From a bacterium (GTDB lineage: Bacteria > Hydrothermota > UBA3072 > JAPDKE01): a DNA stretch of 64,000 nt. Shown one piece after another: positions 17,531 to 27,981 of the stretch. The translations under genes and the position numbers were made by a program. The notes below the pieces were generated by a model, which was not told where the DNA came from, made no database searches, and worked only from the letters and a program-made list of their open reading frames with translations. Position 1 is the first letter of the stretch. The number at the start of each line of letters is the position of its first letter. The stretch is taken from NCBI GenBank assembly GCA_029258725.1, contig JAPDKE010000007.1:24451-88450 (forward strand), written 5' to 3'.

Positions 17531-19201
17531 ATGGCAAAAAGACTTGGGGACTTGCTTGTTGAAAAGGGACTTGTAACCAGAAGGGAGATAGCCCTTGCCC
17601 TTGAGGAACAGAGGAAGAGTGGGGGAAGGCTTGGTTCAATCCTGGTGAAACTCGGATTTGTTACCGACCAGGACATAACAAGGGTTCTGAGTGAACAGTA
17701 TGGGGTTCCACCGGTTGACCTCACAAACTATCCAGTGGATGAAACCGCACTGAAACTCATTCCACCCCATGTTGCGGAGAGATTGCTCATATTCCCATTA
17801 AAGAGAGAGGGGAAGATTCTTCACCTTGCCATGGCAAATCCTGCTGATATCTACGTGATAGACGACATAAAATTCGGGACGGGATTTGATGTGAAACCCT
17901 ATGTTGCATCCGAGCACATGATACTCAAGGCGATAGAGAGATACTACGGAGTTGGTGGAAAGATGGCTGAGGTTCTGAAGGAGATGGAGGAGGAAGAGGA
18001 AAAACTTGAGGTTATAGAGGAGGAGAAGGAGGAGATCATAACCGATGTTGAGGCAGCCCCTGTTGTGAAACTTGTCAATTCAATGATAACAGAGGCTGTG
18101 AGAAGGGGTGCGAGTGATATTCACATAGAGCCTTACAAGAAGGTTTTGAGGGTGAGGTTCAGGATAGATGGAGTTCTGCACGAGGCAATGTCTCCCCAGT
18201 ACATATTCGGTCCTGCAATTGTTTCCAGGATAAAACTCATGGCAAAACTTGACATTGCAAACAAACGCCTTCCCCAGGACGGGCACATAAACATGAAGGT
18301 TGGGAATGAGGAGGTTGACCTGAGAGTATCAACCCTCCCGACAACCCACGGGGAGAAGGTTGTTATACGAATTGCGAGAAAGACCGGATTGAGGTATGAA
18401 CTTGAGGACCTGGGGCTTGAGGGAGATGCATTGAGGCACTTTAAGGAGGCACTTGAAAAGCCAAATGGAATAATTCTGGTAACAGGACCAACGGGAAGTG
18501 GAAAGACCGTTACCCTTTACTCCGCCCTCCACAAACTCAACACCCCTGATGTGAACATCATGACCGCAGAGGACCCCGTTGAATACGACCTCATGGGAAT
18601 AAATCAGGTGAACATAAGGGATGAGATAGGTCTGACATTCGCAACCGCACTCAGGGCATTCTTGAGGCAGGACCCGGATATAATAATGGTTGGAGAGATA
18701 AGAGATAAAGAAACAGCAGAGATAGCAATAAGGGCTGCACTCACAGGACACCTGGTCCTCTCAACCCTTCACACAAACGACACCGCAGCCACCATCTCCC
18801 GACTCACGGACATGGGAATAGCACCCTACTTAATTGCATCATCTCTTATCCTTGTTGAGGCACAGAGACTTGTGAGGAGAATATGCCCGAAGTGCAGGGT
18901 TCCCTACAAACCCTCCGAGGATGAACTTGCAATATTCGGGCTTTCAGGAGACCACACCTTTTACAGGGGTGAGGGATGCCTTGAATGCGGGAATACAGGA
19001 TACAAGGGAAGGATAGGGATATTTGAGGTGATGCCCATAACACCCCGGATAAGAAGGATGATAATTGAGGAGAGACCGGTTGATGAGATAAGGGAGGCTG
19101 CAAGGGAGGAGGGAATGAGGACCCTGAGGGAGGATGGGGTGGCGAAGGCACTGAGGGGAATAACAACCCTTGAGGAAGTTCTTGAGGCAACGGCAATGTA
19201 A
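17531..19201 (+). CDS. pilB: type IV pilus / type II secretion ATPase (PilB/GspE)
   Basis: This 556-residue protein has an N-terminal GspE/PilB N-domain (about 1-140), an acidic linker, and a secretion ATPase core with Walker A GPTGSGKT at 319-326, Walker B IIMVGEIRD, and the zinc-binding pairs CPKC and CLEC near 455-490. It drives pilus extension or pseudopilus assembly. A ribosome-binding site AAGGAGGAA precedes ATG 17531. No pilC, pilT or prepilin gene is adjacent, so PilB and GspE cannot be told apart. Confidence 0.88.
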   Translation: MAKRLGDLLVEKGLVTRREIALALEEQRKSGGRLGSILVKLGFVTDQDITRVLSEQYGVPPVDLTNYPVDETALKLIPPHVAERLLIFPLKREGKILHLAMANPADIYVIDDIKFGTGFDVKPYVASEHMILKAIERYYGVGGKMAEVLKEMEEEEEKLEVIEEEKEEIITDVEAAPVVKLVNSMITEAVRRGASDIHIEPYKKVLRVRFRIDGVLHEAMSPQYIFGPAIVSRIKLMAKLDIANKRLPQDGHINMKVGNEEVDLRVSTLPTTHGEKVVIRIARKTGLRYELEDLGLEGDALRHFKEALEKPNGIILVTGPTGSGKTVTLYSALHKLNTPDVNIMTAEDPVEYDLMGINQVNIRDEIGLTFATALRAFLRQDPDIIMVGEIRDKETAEIAIRAALTGHLVLSTLHTNDTAATISRLTDMGIAPYLIASSLILVEAQRLVRRICPKCRVPYKPSEDELAIFGLSGDHTFYRGEGCLECGNTGYKGRIGIFEVMPITPRIRRMIIEERPVDEIREAAREEGMRTLREDGVAKALRGITTLEEVLEATAM

Positions 19202-19202
19202 A

Positions 19203-19868
19203 ATGCACTGGTTCTGTGGAAAGGTTGTAAGGGGAAAGGTCATACTTTCAGAGGAGGAACTCAGGCACGAGAAGGTGAGGAGGATAAGGGAGGGGGAGCG
19301 TGCGTGCATAACCGATGGTGAGGGGAGGGTGTGGCTGGTTGAAAGAAAGAAAAGGGACTGGGAGGTTCTTGAGGAGGAGTATTATCCACCCCCACCTCCT
19401 TTGTACCTTGCCATCCCCCTCATAAAGCCCCAGCGAATTGAATGGGCGATTGAAAAGGGAACCGAACTCGGGGTTCGGGAGTTCTTGCTGTTTGAGCCCA
19501 TAAGAGGTGTGGGAAGGAGCGGGAAAGAGGAGAGGTGGAGGAGGATAATAAAAGAGGCGGCAAAGCAGGCTCATAATCCACACTTCCCCGAAATTTCCTT
19601 CTATTCCTCACTTGAAGAGGTTCTGGATGCAGGGAAGGGGGAAGTTGTGGTTTACGGGAAGGAAAGAGGTGAAAAATTCCCTGAGGGTGAGAGTTTTCTC
19701 ATAGTTGTTGGGCCCGAGGGAGGGTTTGAACTTGAGGAGGAAAGACTGCTTGTAAAGAGGAAAGCAGTTCCCGTATCCTGTGGATGGAATACGTTGAGGA
19801 CAGAAACAGCAGCCATTGCACTTCTATCCATAGCAGTTCATAACCTCAAACATAAGGAGGAGCCATGA
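19203..19868 (+). CDS. rsmE: 16S rRNA m3U1498 methyltransferase
   Basis: ATG at 19203, one base after the pilB stop, gives 221 residues. An N-terminal PUA-like part (HWFCGKVV) leads to a SPOUT methyltransferase with IVVGPEGGFELEEE and NTLRTETAAIALLS, the two SAM-binding knot motifs of RsmE. It methylates N3 of U1498 in 16S rRNA. It overlaps the next gene by ATGA. Confidence 0.9.
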   Translation: MHWFCGKVVRGKVILSEEELRHEKVRRIREGERACITDGEGRVWLVERKKRDWEVLEEEYYPPPPPLYLAIPLIKPQRIEWAIEKGTELGVREFLLFEPIRGVGRSGKEERWRRIIKEAAKQAHNPHFPEISFYSSLEEVLDAGKGEVVVYGKERGEKFPEGESFLIVVGPEGGFELEEERLLVKRKAVPVSCGWNTLRTETAAIALLSIAVHNLKHKEEP

Positions 19869-21886
19869 GTATTTTCATGCTTTTCCCTCTTTTGCTTCTT
19901 GGAGATGGTCACATAATACCCATCCCTCCAAGACCACCGGGACCAAAGCCCCTTTACATTGACATAAAATCCCAGCATGCCGAGGTCAAGATAGTTGAAG
20001 GGGTTGCAGCCGTTGAGATAGAGGAGGTCTTTTACAATCCCCATGAAATGAGGATTGAGGGAGAATACATATTCCCCATCCCTGAGGGGGCTTCCCTTTC
20101 TGATTTTTCCATGTGGGTGAATGGAAAAGAGGTTAAGGGAGAGATTTTGAGAAGTGATGAGGCAAGGAGGAGGTATCTTGAGATTGTGAGGAGGAGAAGA
20201 GACCCTGCACTGCTTGAATACTACAACCGTGATATGTTCAGGTGCAGGATATTCCCGATAGAACCGCACGGAGAGGTCAGGGTAAAGATAGGGTATGAGC
20301 AGGTTCTGAAAAAGAAGGGGGATATGTATGAATTCAGATACCCGTTGAAGATAAACTCCTTAACAGAACATCCCATGGAGAGTTTCTCCCTGCACGCAGC
20401 CATCGAGGCGTCCTGGGATATAAAGAATGTATTCTCTCCCACCCATTCCATAGATGTTGTTCCAAAAGATAAGAATAAGGTTGAGGTTGCAATAGAGGAA
20501 AATAACATAAGGCCGAACTCAGATGTGATTTTCTACTACTCCGCATCCAGGGAAGAGTTTGACATGAGCCTCCTTACATACCGGAAGGGAAAAGATGGAT
20601 ACTTTCTCCTTTCGCTTTCAGGTGGATACATAAGTGAGGATAAGGAAAACAAGGCAATTATATTTGTGCTTGACCGCTCCGGAAGCATGAGGGGAAGGAA
20701 GATAGAGCAGGCAAAGGAGGCACTTGAGTTCATGGTGAATTCGCTCAACAAGGGGGATGAGTTTGCAATAATAACTTTCTCAACCGATGTTGAGGTTCTT
20801 GGAGATGGACTTATGGGATGGAGGGATAGAGAAAGGGCTTTATCCGGGATAAGGGATATAAATGCAGGAGGAGGAACAAACATAGAGGGTGCTTTGCTAA
20901 GGGCAGCAGAACTTGCAAATAAGGTTGAAAAACTGCCTGTTTATGTTGTCTTCCTCACGGATGGTGAACCAACGGTGGGAGAGAGGAATCCTGAAAGACT
21001 GAAGGATAAGATTAAAAAAGAATGGGAAAATGGAAGATTGTTTGTCTTCGGGGTTGGATACGATGTGAATACAGAACTTCTGGAGTTACTTACGGGAGAG
21101 TTCCGTGGAAGGGGTGAGTATGTTACCCCGGATGAGGACCTTGAGATAGTTCTTTCCTCCTTCTTCTCAAGCATCCAGACCCCTGTACTTACCGATGTTG
21201 AGATAGATTATGGGAAGATTAAGGTAAAGAAGGTCCATCCTGAACAGCCGGGAGACCTTTTTGCAGGAAGTTCAATAACCATAGCGGGAATGTATGAAAA
21301 TCCGGGGAAAACCACAATCACAGTCAAGGGAAAGAGGAAGGGGAGGGAGGTTGTTTACGAGGAGAGGTTTGAATTTCCTGGAGAGAGCGAGGAGTATGCA
21401 TTTGTTCCCAGGGTGTGGGCGAGGAGGAGGATAGGATACCTTCTTTCACAGATAAAGAGATATGGAGAGAGCAGGGAACTCGTGGACGAGGTAACAGAAC
21501 TTGGAAAGAGATTCGGCATTGTTACTCCATACACCTCATACCTTATAACGGATGAGGAGGAGAGAAGACTTTATGCACCGGGTGTGTTCAGGGCTGAAAA
21601 GGGAGAGGGGGCTGTCAGGATAATGAAGGATGTAGCCTTTGCGAAGAGGGCGATTACAGGGACCCCGCAGAGGAGAGAGGTAAAGGTTATAGGAGAAAAG
21701 ACATTTTACATGAAGGGAGAGGTGTGGGTTGATACCGAATACAAAGAGGGAATGAAGGAGAAGCGGATAGAACTGTGGAGCAGGGAATACGAGAAATTTA
21801 TGGAAAGCCATCCCGAACTTGTCCCCTATCTTGCACTCGGCAAGGTAATAGTTGTATGGAAGGGGGTTGCATACAGGTTTGAGTAA
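19865..21886 (+). CDS. VIT and von Willebrand A domain protein, exported
   Basis: This 673-residue protein has a short hydrophobic N-terminus, a VIT domain (about 30-160, with EEVFYNPH and YIFPIPEGA) and a VWA domain (about 264-430). The metal-site motif is DRSGS at 270-274, with later LTDGEPT. The architecture matches bacterial inter-alpha-trypsin-inhibitor heavy-chain-like proteins, which are secreted or envelope-bound and of unknown function. It overlaps rsmE by ATGA and has GGAGGAG before it. The next genes code for YARHG/DUF3160 and CapA-like proteins, also likely exported. Confidence 0.85.
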   Translation: MSIFMLFPLLLLGDGHIIPIPPRPPGPKPLYIDIKSQHAEVKIVEGVAAVEIEEVFYNPHEMRIEGEYIFPIPEGASLSDFSMWVNGKEVKGEILRSDEARRRYLEIVRRRRDPALLEYYNRDMFRCRIFPIEPHGEVRVKIGYEQVLKKKGDMYEFRYPLKINSLTEHPMESFSLHAAIEASWDIKNVFSPTHSIDVVPKDKNKVEVAIEENNIRPNSDVIFYYSASREEFDMSLLTYRKGKDGYFLLSLSGGYISEDKENKAIIFVLDRSGSMRGRKIEQAKEALEFMVNSLNKGDEFAIITFSTDVEVLGDGLMGWRDRERALSGIRDINAGGGTNIEGALLRAAELANKVEKLPVYVVFLTDGEPTVGERNPERLKDKIKKEWENGRLFVFGVGYDVNTELLELLTGEFRGRGEYVTPDEDLEIVLSSFFSSIQTPVLTDVEIDYGKIKVKKVHPEQPGDLFAGSSITIAGMYENPGKTTITVKGKRKGREVVYEERFEFPGESEEYAFVPRVWARRRIGYLLSQIKRYGESRELVDEVTELGKRFGIVTPYTSYLITDEEERRLYAPGVFRAEKGEGAVRIMKDVAFAKRAITGTPQRREVKVIGEKTFYMKGEVWVDTEYKEGMKEKRIELWSREYEKFMESHPELVPYLALGKVIVVWKGVAYRFE

Positions 21887-21931
21887 AAGGTTTTGAACTT
21901 TACATAAGATTTCAAAGAAAGGAGGAAGGCC

Positions 21932-24299
21932 ATGCTATGGATGTTATCTTTTTTTTATCTTCATTTCTGGCAATCCTCCCGTAAAAAAACTCACCCTGGA
22001 AGACCTTAAAGGGAAAACCCTTCAGGACCTTTACCTCATGCGGAATGAGATATATGCAAGGCATGGAAGACCTTTCAAAACCTATGAACTGTTTGCATAT
22101 TTCATGGGAAAGGAATGGTATAAACCCAGGAAAGATTACAGCGATAGGGAACTTTCTCCGGTTGAGATTCACAATGCAAAACTCATTCTCGAAAAGGAAA
22201 GGGAACTTTTAAAGCATAACTATATAATGAAGGACGGGAGGAAGGTGATAAATTTTGATAATGTTATAAACCGGTTCCAGTTCCCTGAATTCACTGAGGA
22301 GGAGATAGAGAAACTTTCCAGGAATGGTTTTCTTGTTGTTCCATCAAAATACAAACAGCTCTTTCATATTTACGAAAACAACGACTATCTTGGTATAGCA
22401 AGTTTTATAACCACCGATGCCGTGCTTCAACTTTACCATCTCTTCTTTGACCGCACATTAATGGAGATAGAAGAAAAACATCTATTCAATCTCCTTCGGC
22501 GTCTCACAGATTACCTTATTGATGAAACCTGGACGATTTATTCCTCCTCTCACGATTCAATGATAAAAAAAGCGGCCCTGAGAAACCTCGCCTATTTTTA
22601 TGTTCCTGTGTATTATCTTTATGGAAGGGATAGGGGTGCGGTGAGTTCCGAGGTGTGGGATGTGGTGGAAAAAGAGATCGAAAACTGTGAAGCGCATCAG
22701 GGGTTTGCATATCCTCCAATTCTTTCCCCCACCCGATACACGGTTGATTACAGCCAGTTCATTCCCAGGGGACACTATACCAGAAATGATACCCTCAAGA
22801 ACTACTTCATGGCAATGATGTGGTATGGAATCTATGCACTTCATCCGGATGTGGATATAGAACTCATCCAGGCCCTTCTCATAACCCATGTTCTTTATAA
22901 TTTTCTGGTGGAAGAAAAGCCCCTTATATCCCTGTGGAGGAAGATTTATGAAATTACAGCATTTTATGTGGGATTTTCAGACGACATTGGGCCTGAGGAG
23001 TTCCGGGTGGTGATGGAGAGGGTGTTTGGCAAAGAGCCGGATATAAGTGAATTTTCTGACAGGGAAAAACTCAAGCAGGTGAGAAAACTGCTCCTCAAGA
23101 TTTTTAACGAGAAAACAAAGATAAGGCAGATAGTTGGTGGAGTTCCTCAGGGAATGGAGTTCAGGTTCATGGGACAGAGATATATTCCTGATTCTGAGAT
23201 AATGCAGAGGCTCGTTTGTTCCCGTAAAAGATACTTTCCAAAGGGACTTGATGTTATGGCAGTTCTGGGGAGCAGGATAGCAAAAGAACTCATGCTTGAG
23301 AGGTACAAAGATGACTGGAAGGAATGGAAGGAGTATCCAGAGAGACTTAACGAACTCATAGAGGAGTTTAAAAAACTCACAGAGGAGGACTGGAAGAAAA
23401 ATCTTTATCTCTCCTGGCTCTGGTGTCTCAAGTCGTTGCTTGAACTGAATAAGAAGCATAAATATCCCTTCTTTATGCAGAATGATGCATGGCTTACAAA
23501 AAGTCTCAATACTTCGCTTGCAAGCTGGGCAGAACTCAGACATGATGCAATTCTTTATGCCAAGCCTTCGGGCTGTGCTGAGTGTGGTGGGGGTGTGGAG
23601 AGAAAATGGGAATGGGTTCCTGAGCCTCCAAAGGGATATGTGGAGCCAAACGTTGAGTTCTATAAAAGGCTGAAGGAGTTGCTTGAGTTTACAGAGAAGG
23701 GGCTTGAGGAAAGAGGGTTTCTTGACCCTGAACAGAAGGAGATTTTTGAAAGATTTATTGAACTTGTTGTCTTTCTGGAAAGGGTTTCTCTTAAGGAATT
23801 GAAAGGGACTCCTCTTTCCATTGAGGAGTACGACCAGATAAGGAGGTTTGGCTCATTACTTGAGAACCTCACCCTTCAAATTTTCCGCACGCAATACTGG
23901 TCACTGGTGGAGGGGCCTGATAGAGAAATTCCGGTTATTGCAGATGTCCATACCGGAGGTGGGGCAGGACAGCCACTTATGGCTCTTGAAGAAGCAGTGG
24001 GATATGCGTTTGAGATATACGTGGTGGTGGAGATAGATGGAAGACTCAAACTCACAAGAGGTGCGGTCTTTTCATACTATGAATTCCTCTGGCCCATCAG
24101 TGACCGTCTTACCGATGAAAAATGGCAGGAGATGTTGAGGGAGGGGAAAGAGCCTCCCCTGCCTGACTGGATAGATGTGTACTTTTCTCCACAACCAAAG
24201 AAATTTTCAAAACCTGCCTATATTCCTCCTGCGGGGATAAGAGAAAAAATGGGTAAAGGGTCAGGATGGGAACTCATCTACTATGAGACCGGGTGCTGA
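21932..24299 (+). CDS. YARHG-DUF3160 protein, frame broken in a T8 run
   Basis: The frame open from 22038 codes for a DUF3160 protein of 753 residues, but its first residues (MRNEIYARHG) are the middle of a YARHG domain. Upstream in the same frame comes TLEDLKGKTLQDLYL, yet no start codon. A good start, ATG at 21932 behind AAAGGAGGAAGG, lies in another frame and encodes MLWMLSFF, the head of a signal peptide. Removing one T from the eight at 21949-21956 joins them as MLWMLSFFIFISGNPPV. So the gene probably starts at 21932 and is shifted by one base, either a sequencing error or slippage. DUF3160 proteins are exported with unknown function. A CxxC pair is present (GCAECGGG). Confidence 0.75.
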
Positions 24300-24302
24300 A
24301 AG

Positions 24303-25871
24303 ATGATGCTTTTTCTTTTCGTTCTCCCCTCTTTCAGGGTTGAATTCTGTGCTGTGGGAGATGTTTTGCTGGATAGGGGTATAAGACCCCTTATAAAAAA
24401 ACATGGGGTGGATTATCCCTTTTCCCGGGTTTCTGATGTTATAAGTAGAAACGACCTTGCCTTCTGCAATCTTGAATGCCCCATTTGTACAGGTGGAGTT
24501 CCTCTTAACAAAAAATACTGCTTTCATGCGGATACATCCTTCATTTTTGGTTTAAAAAATGCAGGATTCAATGTTATTTCTGTTGCCAACAACCATACGA
24601 TGGACCGGGGGAGGGAAGGCTTTGTTGAAACAGTGAGGTTATTGAAAAAACACGGATTTTATCCTGTGGGTGAAGGAGAGAACCAGAAAGAGGCAAGAAA
24701 GCCTGTGATTGTGGAGTGTAATGGTCTTAGATTTGCATTTTTCGCATATGTGAATATGCTGCTTGAGGGTGTTACATATCTTGATGACAGGCCATCACCT
24801 GCCATGGGAAATCTTGAAGAAATGGAGAAGGAGATAAGAAAGATAAGGGATGAGGTTGATTTTATTGTGGTTTCATTTCACTGGGGGATTGAGTATCAGG
24901 ATTTTCCGACCATAAATCAGATAGAATACGCCCACCGGGCAATTGATGCGGGGGCGGACCTTGTTCTTGGTCATCATCCCCATGTTCTTCAGGGAATTGA
25001 ATATTACAGAGAAAGACCCATAGTTTACAGCCTTGGAAACTTTGTTTTTGACCAGCGCAAACTCGTGCAGAGGCAGAGTATGATATTTGGATGTGTATTT
25101 AAAAAAGGGAAGATAGATTCTGTTTATTTTATACCTGTTATCCTCAAAGGGTTCAGACCGGAAGTTGCAAAGGGAAAGGAAAGAGAGGAGATTGTTAAAA
25201 GGATGGAAAAGATTTGCAAGGGGTTCAATGTAAGATTTTTAAAGGAAAAAGAAAGGGTCCGGGTGGTGGACACGACAGGGAAAAATTCCTTTATAACTCC
25301 CATTTGCAGACTCAGATATAAGAAAGGAGAAATAATTGCCCTCCGGAAAAGAATTATTGTGAAGGATACATCGTCCCGGGTGATTGATTCCTTTCTGCTT
25401 GATACTCTGGAAGTCAAGGATTGCTGTGGACTTGCTGATTCACATGGAGTTCGCTTATATGGAATCCTTGGAAAGGAGAACGAATCGAGGGGAGAACGCA
25501 TTGTGATATTTCCGGTATACGAGGGAAAAGTTTATGGACCCCTTCTGGATGTTCACAGACTCAATCCCTGGAAGATAACCATAGCAGAAATAGATGGGGA
25601 GTATCCACCGGAGTTATGCGTGGGCGTGTGGAAAATGACAAGGTATGATAAAAGGTATGCAAACAGATTGTTTGTTTATAACATTTACGGAGACTATATT
25701 TACCCAAAATGGTTTGGTTCAAGATTCCATAAAGATTTCATAGATTTTGAGTTTTCCGATGTAAACGGAGATGGGGTGGACGAGTTGATATTGAAAGAAA
25801 TATACGGAGATTCCATTGAAAAAGAAATTTATAAATGGGATACCTTTGGATTTATCCCCTTTCATCCTTGA
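24303..25871 (+). CDS. CapA-family metallophosphatase-like protein, exported
   Basis: This 522-residue protein has an N-terminal hydrophobic segment and a CapA/PGA_cap domain (about 12-275). Conserved motifs are AVGDVLLDRG, VANNHTMDRG, VSFHWGIEY and LGHHPHVLQG. Family members resemble calcineurin-type phosphoesterases and include the poly-gamma-glutamate synthesis factor CapA; most are uncharacterised. The C-terminal 150 residues are extra and end with SDVNGDGVDELIL, an FG-GAP-like calcium motif. It begins 3 bases after the DUF3160 stop and is last in the lepA operon. No capB or capC is near. Confidence 0.82.
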   Translation: MMLFLFVLPSFRVEFCAVGDVLLDRGIRPLIKKHGVDYPFSRVSDVISRNDLAFCNLECPICTGGVPLNKKYCFHADTSFIFGLKNAGFNVISVANNHTMDRGREGFVETVRLLKKHGFYPVGEGENQKEARKPVIVECNGLRFAFFAYVNMLLEGVTYLDDRPSPAMGNLEEMEKEIRKIRDEVDFIVVSFHWGIEYQDFPTINQIEYAHRAIDAGADLVLGHHPHVLQGIEYYRERPIVYSLGNFVFDQRKLVQRQSMIFGCVFKKGKIDSVYFIPVILKGFRPEVAKGKEREEIVKRMEKICKGFNVRFLKEKERVRVVDTTGKNSFITPICRLRYKKGEIIALRKRIIVKDTSSRVIDSFLLDTLEVKDCCGLADSHGVRLYGILGKENESRGERIVIFPVYEGKVYGPLLDVHRLNPWKITIAEIDGEYPPELCVGVWKMTRYDKRYANRLFVYNIYGDYIYPKWFGSRFHKDFIDFEFSDVNGDGVDELILKEIYGDSIEKEIYKWDTFGFIPFHP

Positions 25872-26023
25872 TAAAACTTACCTAACATGAGCAATTTTTA
25901 TAAGTAATTTTGTGTAACGGGATTGCTGTTCTCTGCTATGATCCCGATTAAAGAAATGAGAAAATGGATACGAGAGGGAGGAAATCGGTCATACCTTCAA
26001 GTTCTTGACATGTGCCCCATTTT

Positions 26024-27970
26024 TTACCACCTCCATTCATATAAACCCTTAAAATATATATTTTCTTCCTCGTTTTCTTTATCATAAACCAGATAAAGAG
26101 TGGACGAATTTGACAGTTTTATCTTTATCAGGGAATTCAGAACCTTCTCTTTCTCTTCCTCCAGAAAGTGTTGCTGATAGAACAATCTGATAGATAAAAA
26201 GGAAAAAATTTGGTATTCACACTTGAGAACCGATATCCATTCTTCCTCAGCATTGCCACCATAATCCACCTTGCTGTAATCCAGAGAGAGTGAAATATTT
26301 ATATTTGAGGCAGGATGGAAAAAGATGGAAAGGTAAGGGTATTCCATTTTACCCCCGTAAAAATCCCCTGCTGCAAATCCTCCTGCAAGAGAAACTCTAT
26401 CCCCTATATCACAGAATATTCCACCATCGTAGAAATTGTTCTGAAAGTAATCCTCACCGTATCTGTGCCCGAATCTGTTATTGTATAAATAAATCCCATA
26501 ACTGTTATACCACACTATCTCCAGACTCCCCCTCCATCCATACAACACCCTTTCTCCATCATGGTTGCGCAGCCCGTTAAAAAGCATACTGGTTTTTATC
26601 ATTAAGTCCCGCGAGGGATAGATTCTGTAACCTGCACTCAATACAGGGCCTTTTATATCGTTTCGGGAAACAAATCCCAGAATGGGATTGAAATTTATGG
26701 AATAGTCCTTATATCCGAGAGAAAGAGAAAAGCACCGGATAGCCTGGGAAAACCACACTTCAAGTGCGTTCGGAAACCCATCTATTGTGTCATTTTTTAT
26801 CCAGGCATAGTTTAAGGACAGATTTGTATTTTTTAAAAGTGAAATCCTCATATCCCCGGCATAGGAGATTTCACGCAAACTATTATCCCGGTAATCAATA
26901 ACCATTCCACCAGCATCCAGAAATTTACACAGCACTCCGTACCCCTTAATTCTCACTCCCTCTATCGTCTGGTGTAAAGAATCGTAGCGTGTAAAGAAAG
27001 AAACCGCCTTTATCTTTTTCAAATGAGTGGATAACTTTATCCCCTGATCAAAATCAACAATCCTCCTTGTGTAAAATACCGGGATATCCATATCAAAAGC
27101 GCCAAAGTCTTCAAGAAAGAAGGGTCTTTTTTCAGGAAGATGAATCTCTGTCTCTTTTGAAAGATTTATCTTATCCACATCTGGCTCAACCTGGCAGAAA
27201 TCAGGTTTATATACACCCGAAATGCTGAACCTGGAGAAAAATATGGTCTTCACATCCACTCCACCTCTAAATGTTTTGTGTGAGGTGAGATATGAAATAT
27301 AAGGGGCAATGAAAACCTTTATTTTTCTTCCCGGAGGATGGATTATTAAATATCCAAACCTGGAAACACGATATCTATTTCTCTCAATCTCTATATCCGC
27401 CCAGCTATCAAGTTCGTCCCTCTTTTTGATATATCTGTAAAAATTTATTCTCCAGATTGTATCCCTGGCTGAATATTTGAAAAGCCGGAAAGGCAAACAG
27501 AACTCTGCATTCCATCCCTCTTTGTTTATCCTGGTCCTGCATTCCCATTCTCCATCCCACTCCTTACCTCCACCTGCCCCATCCTCGGTAAAATGGGCAT
27601 CCCACATGGTTCCCTGAGGATTTACCATAAAAGAATAGGATTCTTTACTCTCACCAAAAGGACTGATTACCACCTCCACCCAGTCATCCAGTGAAAAATC
27701 GTGATCTCTCCGGACAGTGGAACTGATTATTTCATCTCTCTGATACACCCCGAAAAAGATATAAATGTTAAGGCTGTCGTAGACACAATAAACCTTTACA
27801 CTTCCGGAGGGAATCTCACTATTCAGAGGTTTTATCTTCACAAAATCTGTTACACACTCATTGTAAACCTCGTCTCCATCAAATTTCCCATCAACAACAG
27901 GCACAACCTTTGAGAAATGTGGCTTTATACTTTTCACGGGAATAAAAAAACAAAAGAAACAGCATCTCAC
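26024..27970 (-). CDS. CBM9-like/DUF5916 outer-membrane protein A
   Basis: This 648-residue protein has an N-terminal CBM9-like sandwich (about 20-210: VVDGKFDGDEVY, VVISPFG, WNAEFCLPFRLF). A DUF5916 region with the family phrase PEKRPFFLED near residue 285 follows, then strands of alternating hydrophobic residues ending in an aromatic (EWRW), as in outer-membrane barrels. Function is unknown in this family. It follows a paralogue by 11 bases and shares its promoter. Confidence 0.75.
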   Translation of the reverse strand: MRCCFFCFFIPVKSIKPHFSKVVPVVDGKFDGDEVYNECVTDFVKIKPLNSEIPSGSVKVYCVYDSLNIYIFFGVYQRDEIISSTVRRDHDFSLDDWVEVVISPFGESKESYSFMVNPQGTMWDAHFTEDGAGGGKEWDGEWECRTRINKEGWNAEFCLPFRLFKYSARDTIWRINFYRYIKKRDELDSWADIEIERNRYRVSRFGYLIIHPPGRKIKVFIAPYISYLTSHKTFRGGVDVKTIFFSRFSISGVYKPDFCQVEPDVDKINLSKETEIHLPEKRPFFLEDFGAFDMDIPVFYTRRIVDFDQGIKLSTHLKKIKAVSFFTRYDSLHQTIEGVRIKGYGVLCKFLDAGGMVIDYRDNSLREISYAGDMRISLLKNTNLSLNYAWIKNDTIDGFPNALEVWFSQAIRCFSLSLGYKDYSINFNPILGFVSRNDIKGPVLSAGYRIYPSRDLMIKTSMLFNGLRNHDGERVLYGWRGSLEIVWYNSYGIYLYNNRFGHRYGEDYFQNNFYDGGIFCDIGDRVSLAGGFAAGDFYGGKMEYPYLSIFFHPASNINISLSLDYSKVDYGGNAEEEWISVLKCEYQIFSFLSIRLFYQQHFLEEEKEKVLNSLIKIKLSNSSTLYLVYDKENEEENIYFKGLYEWRW

Positions 27971-27981
27971 TTCCTCCTTTT

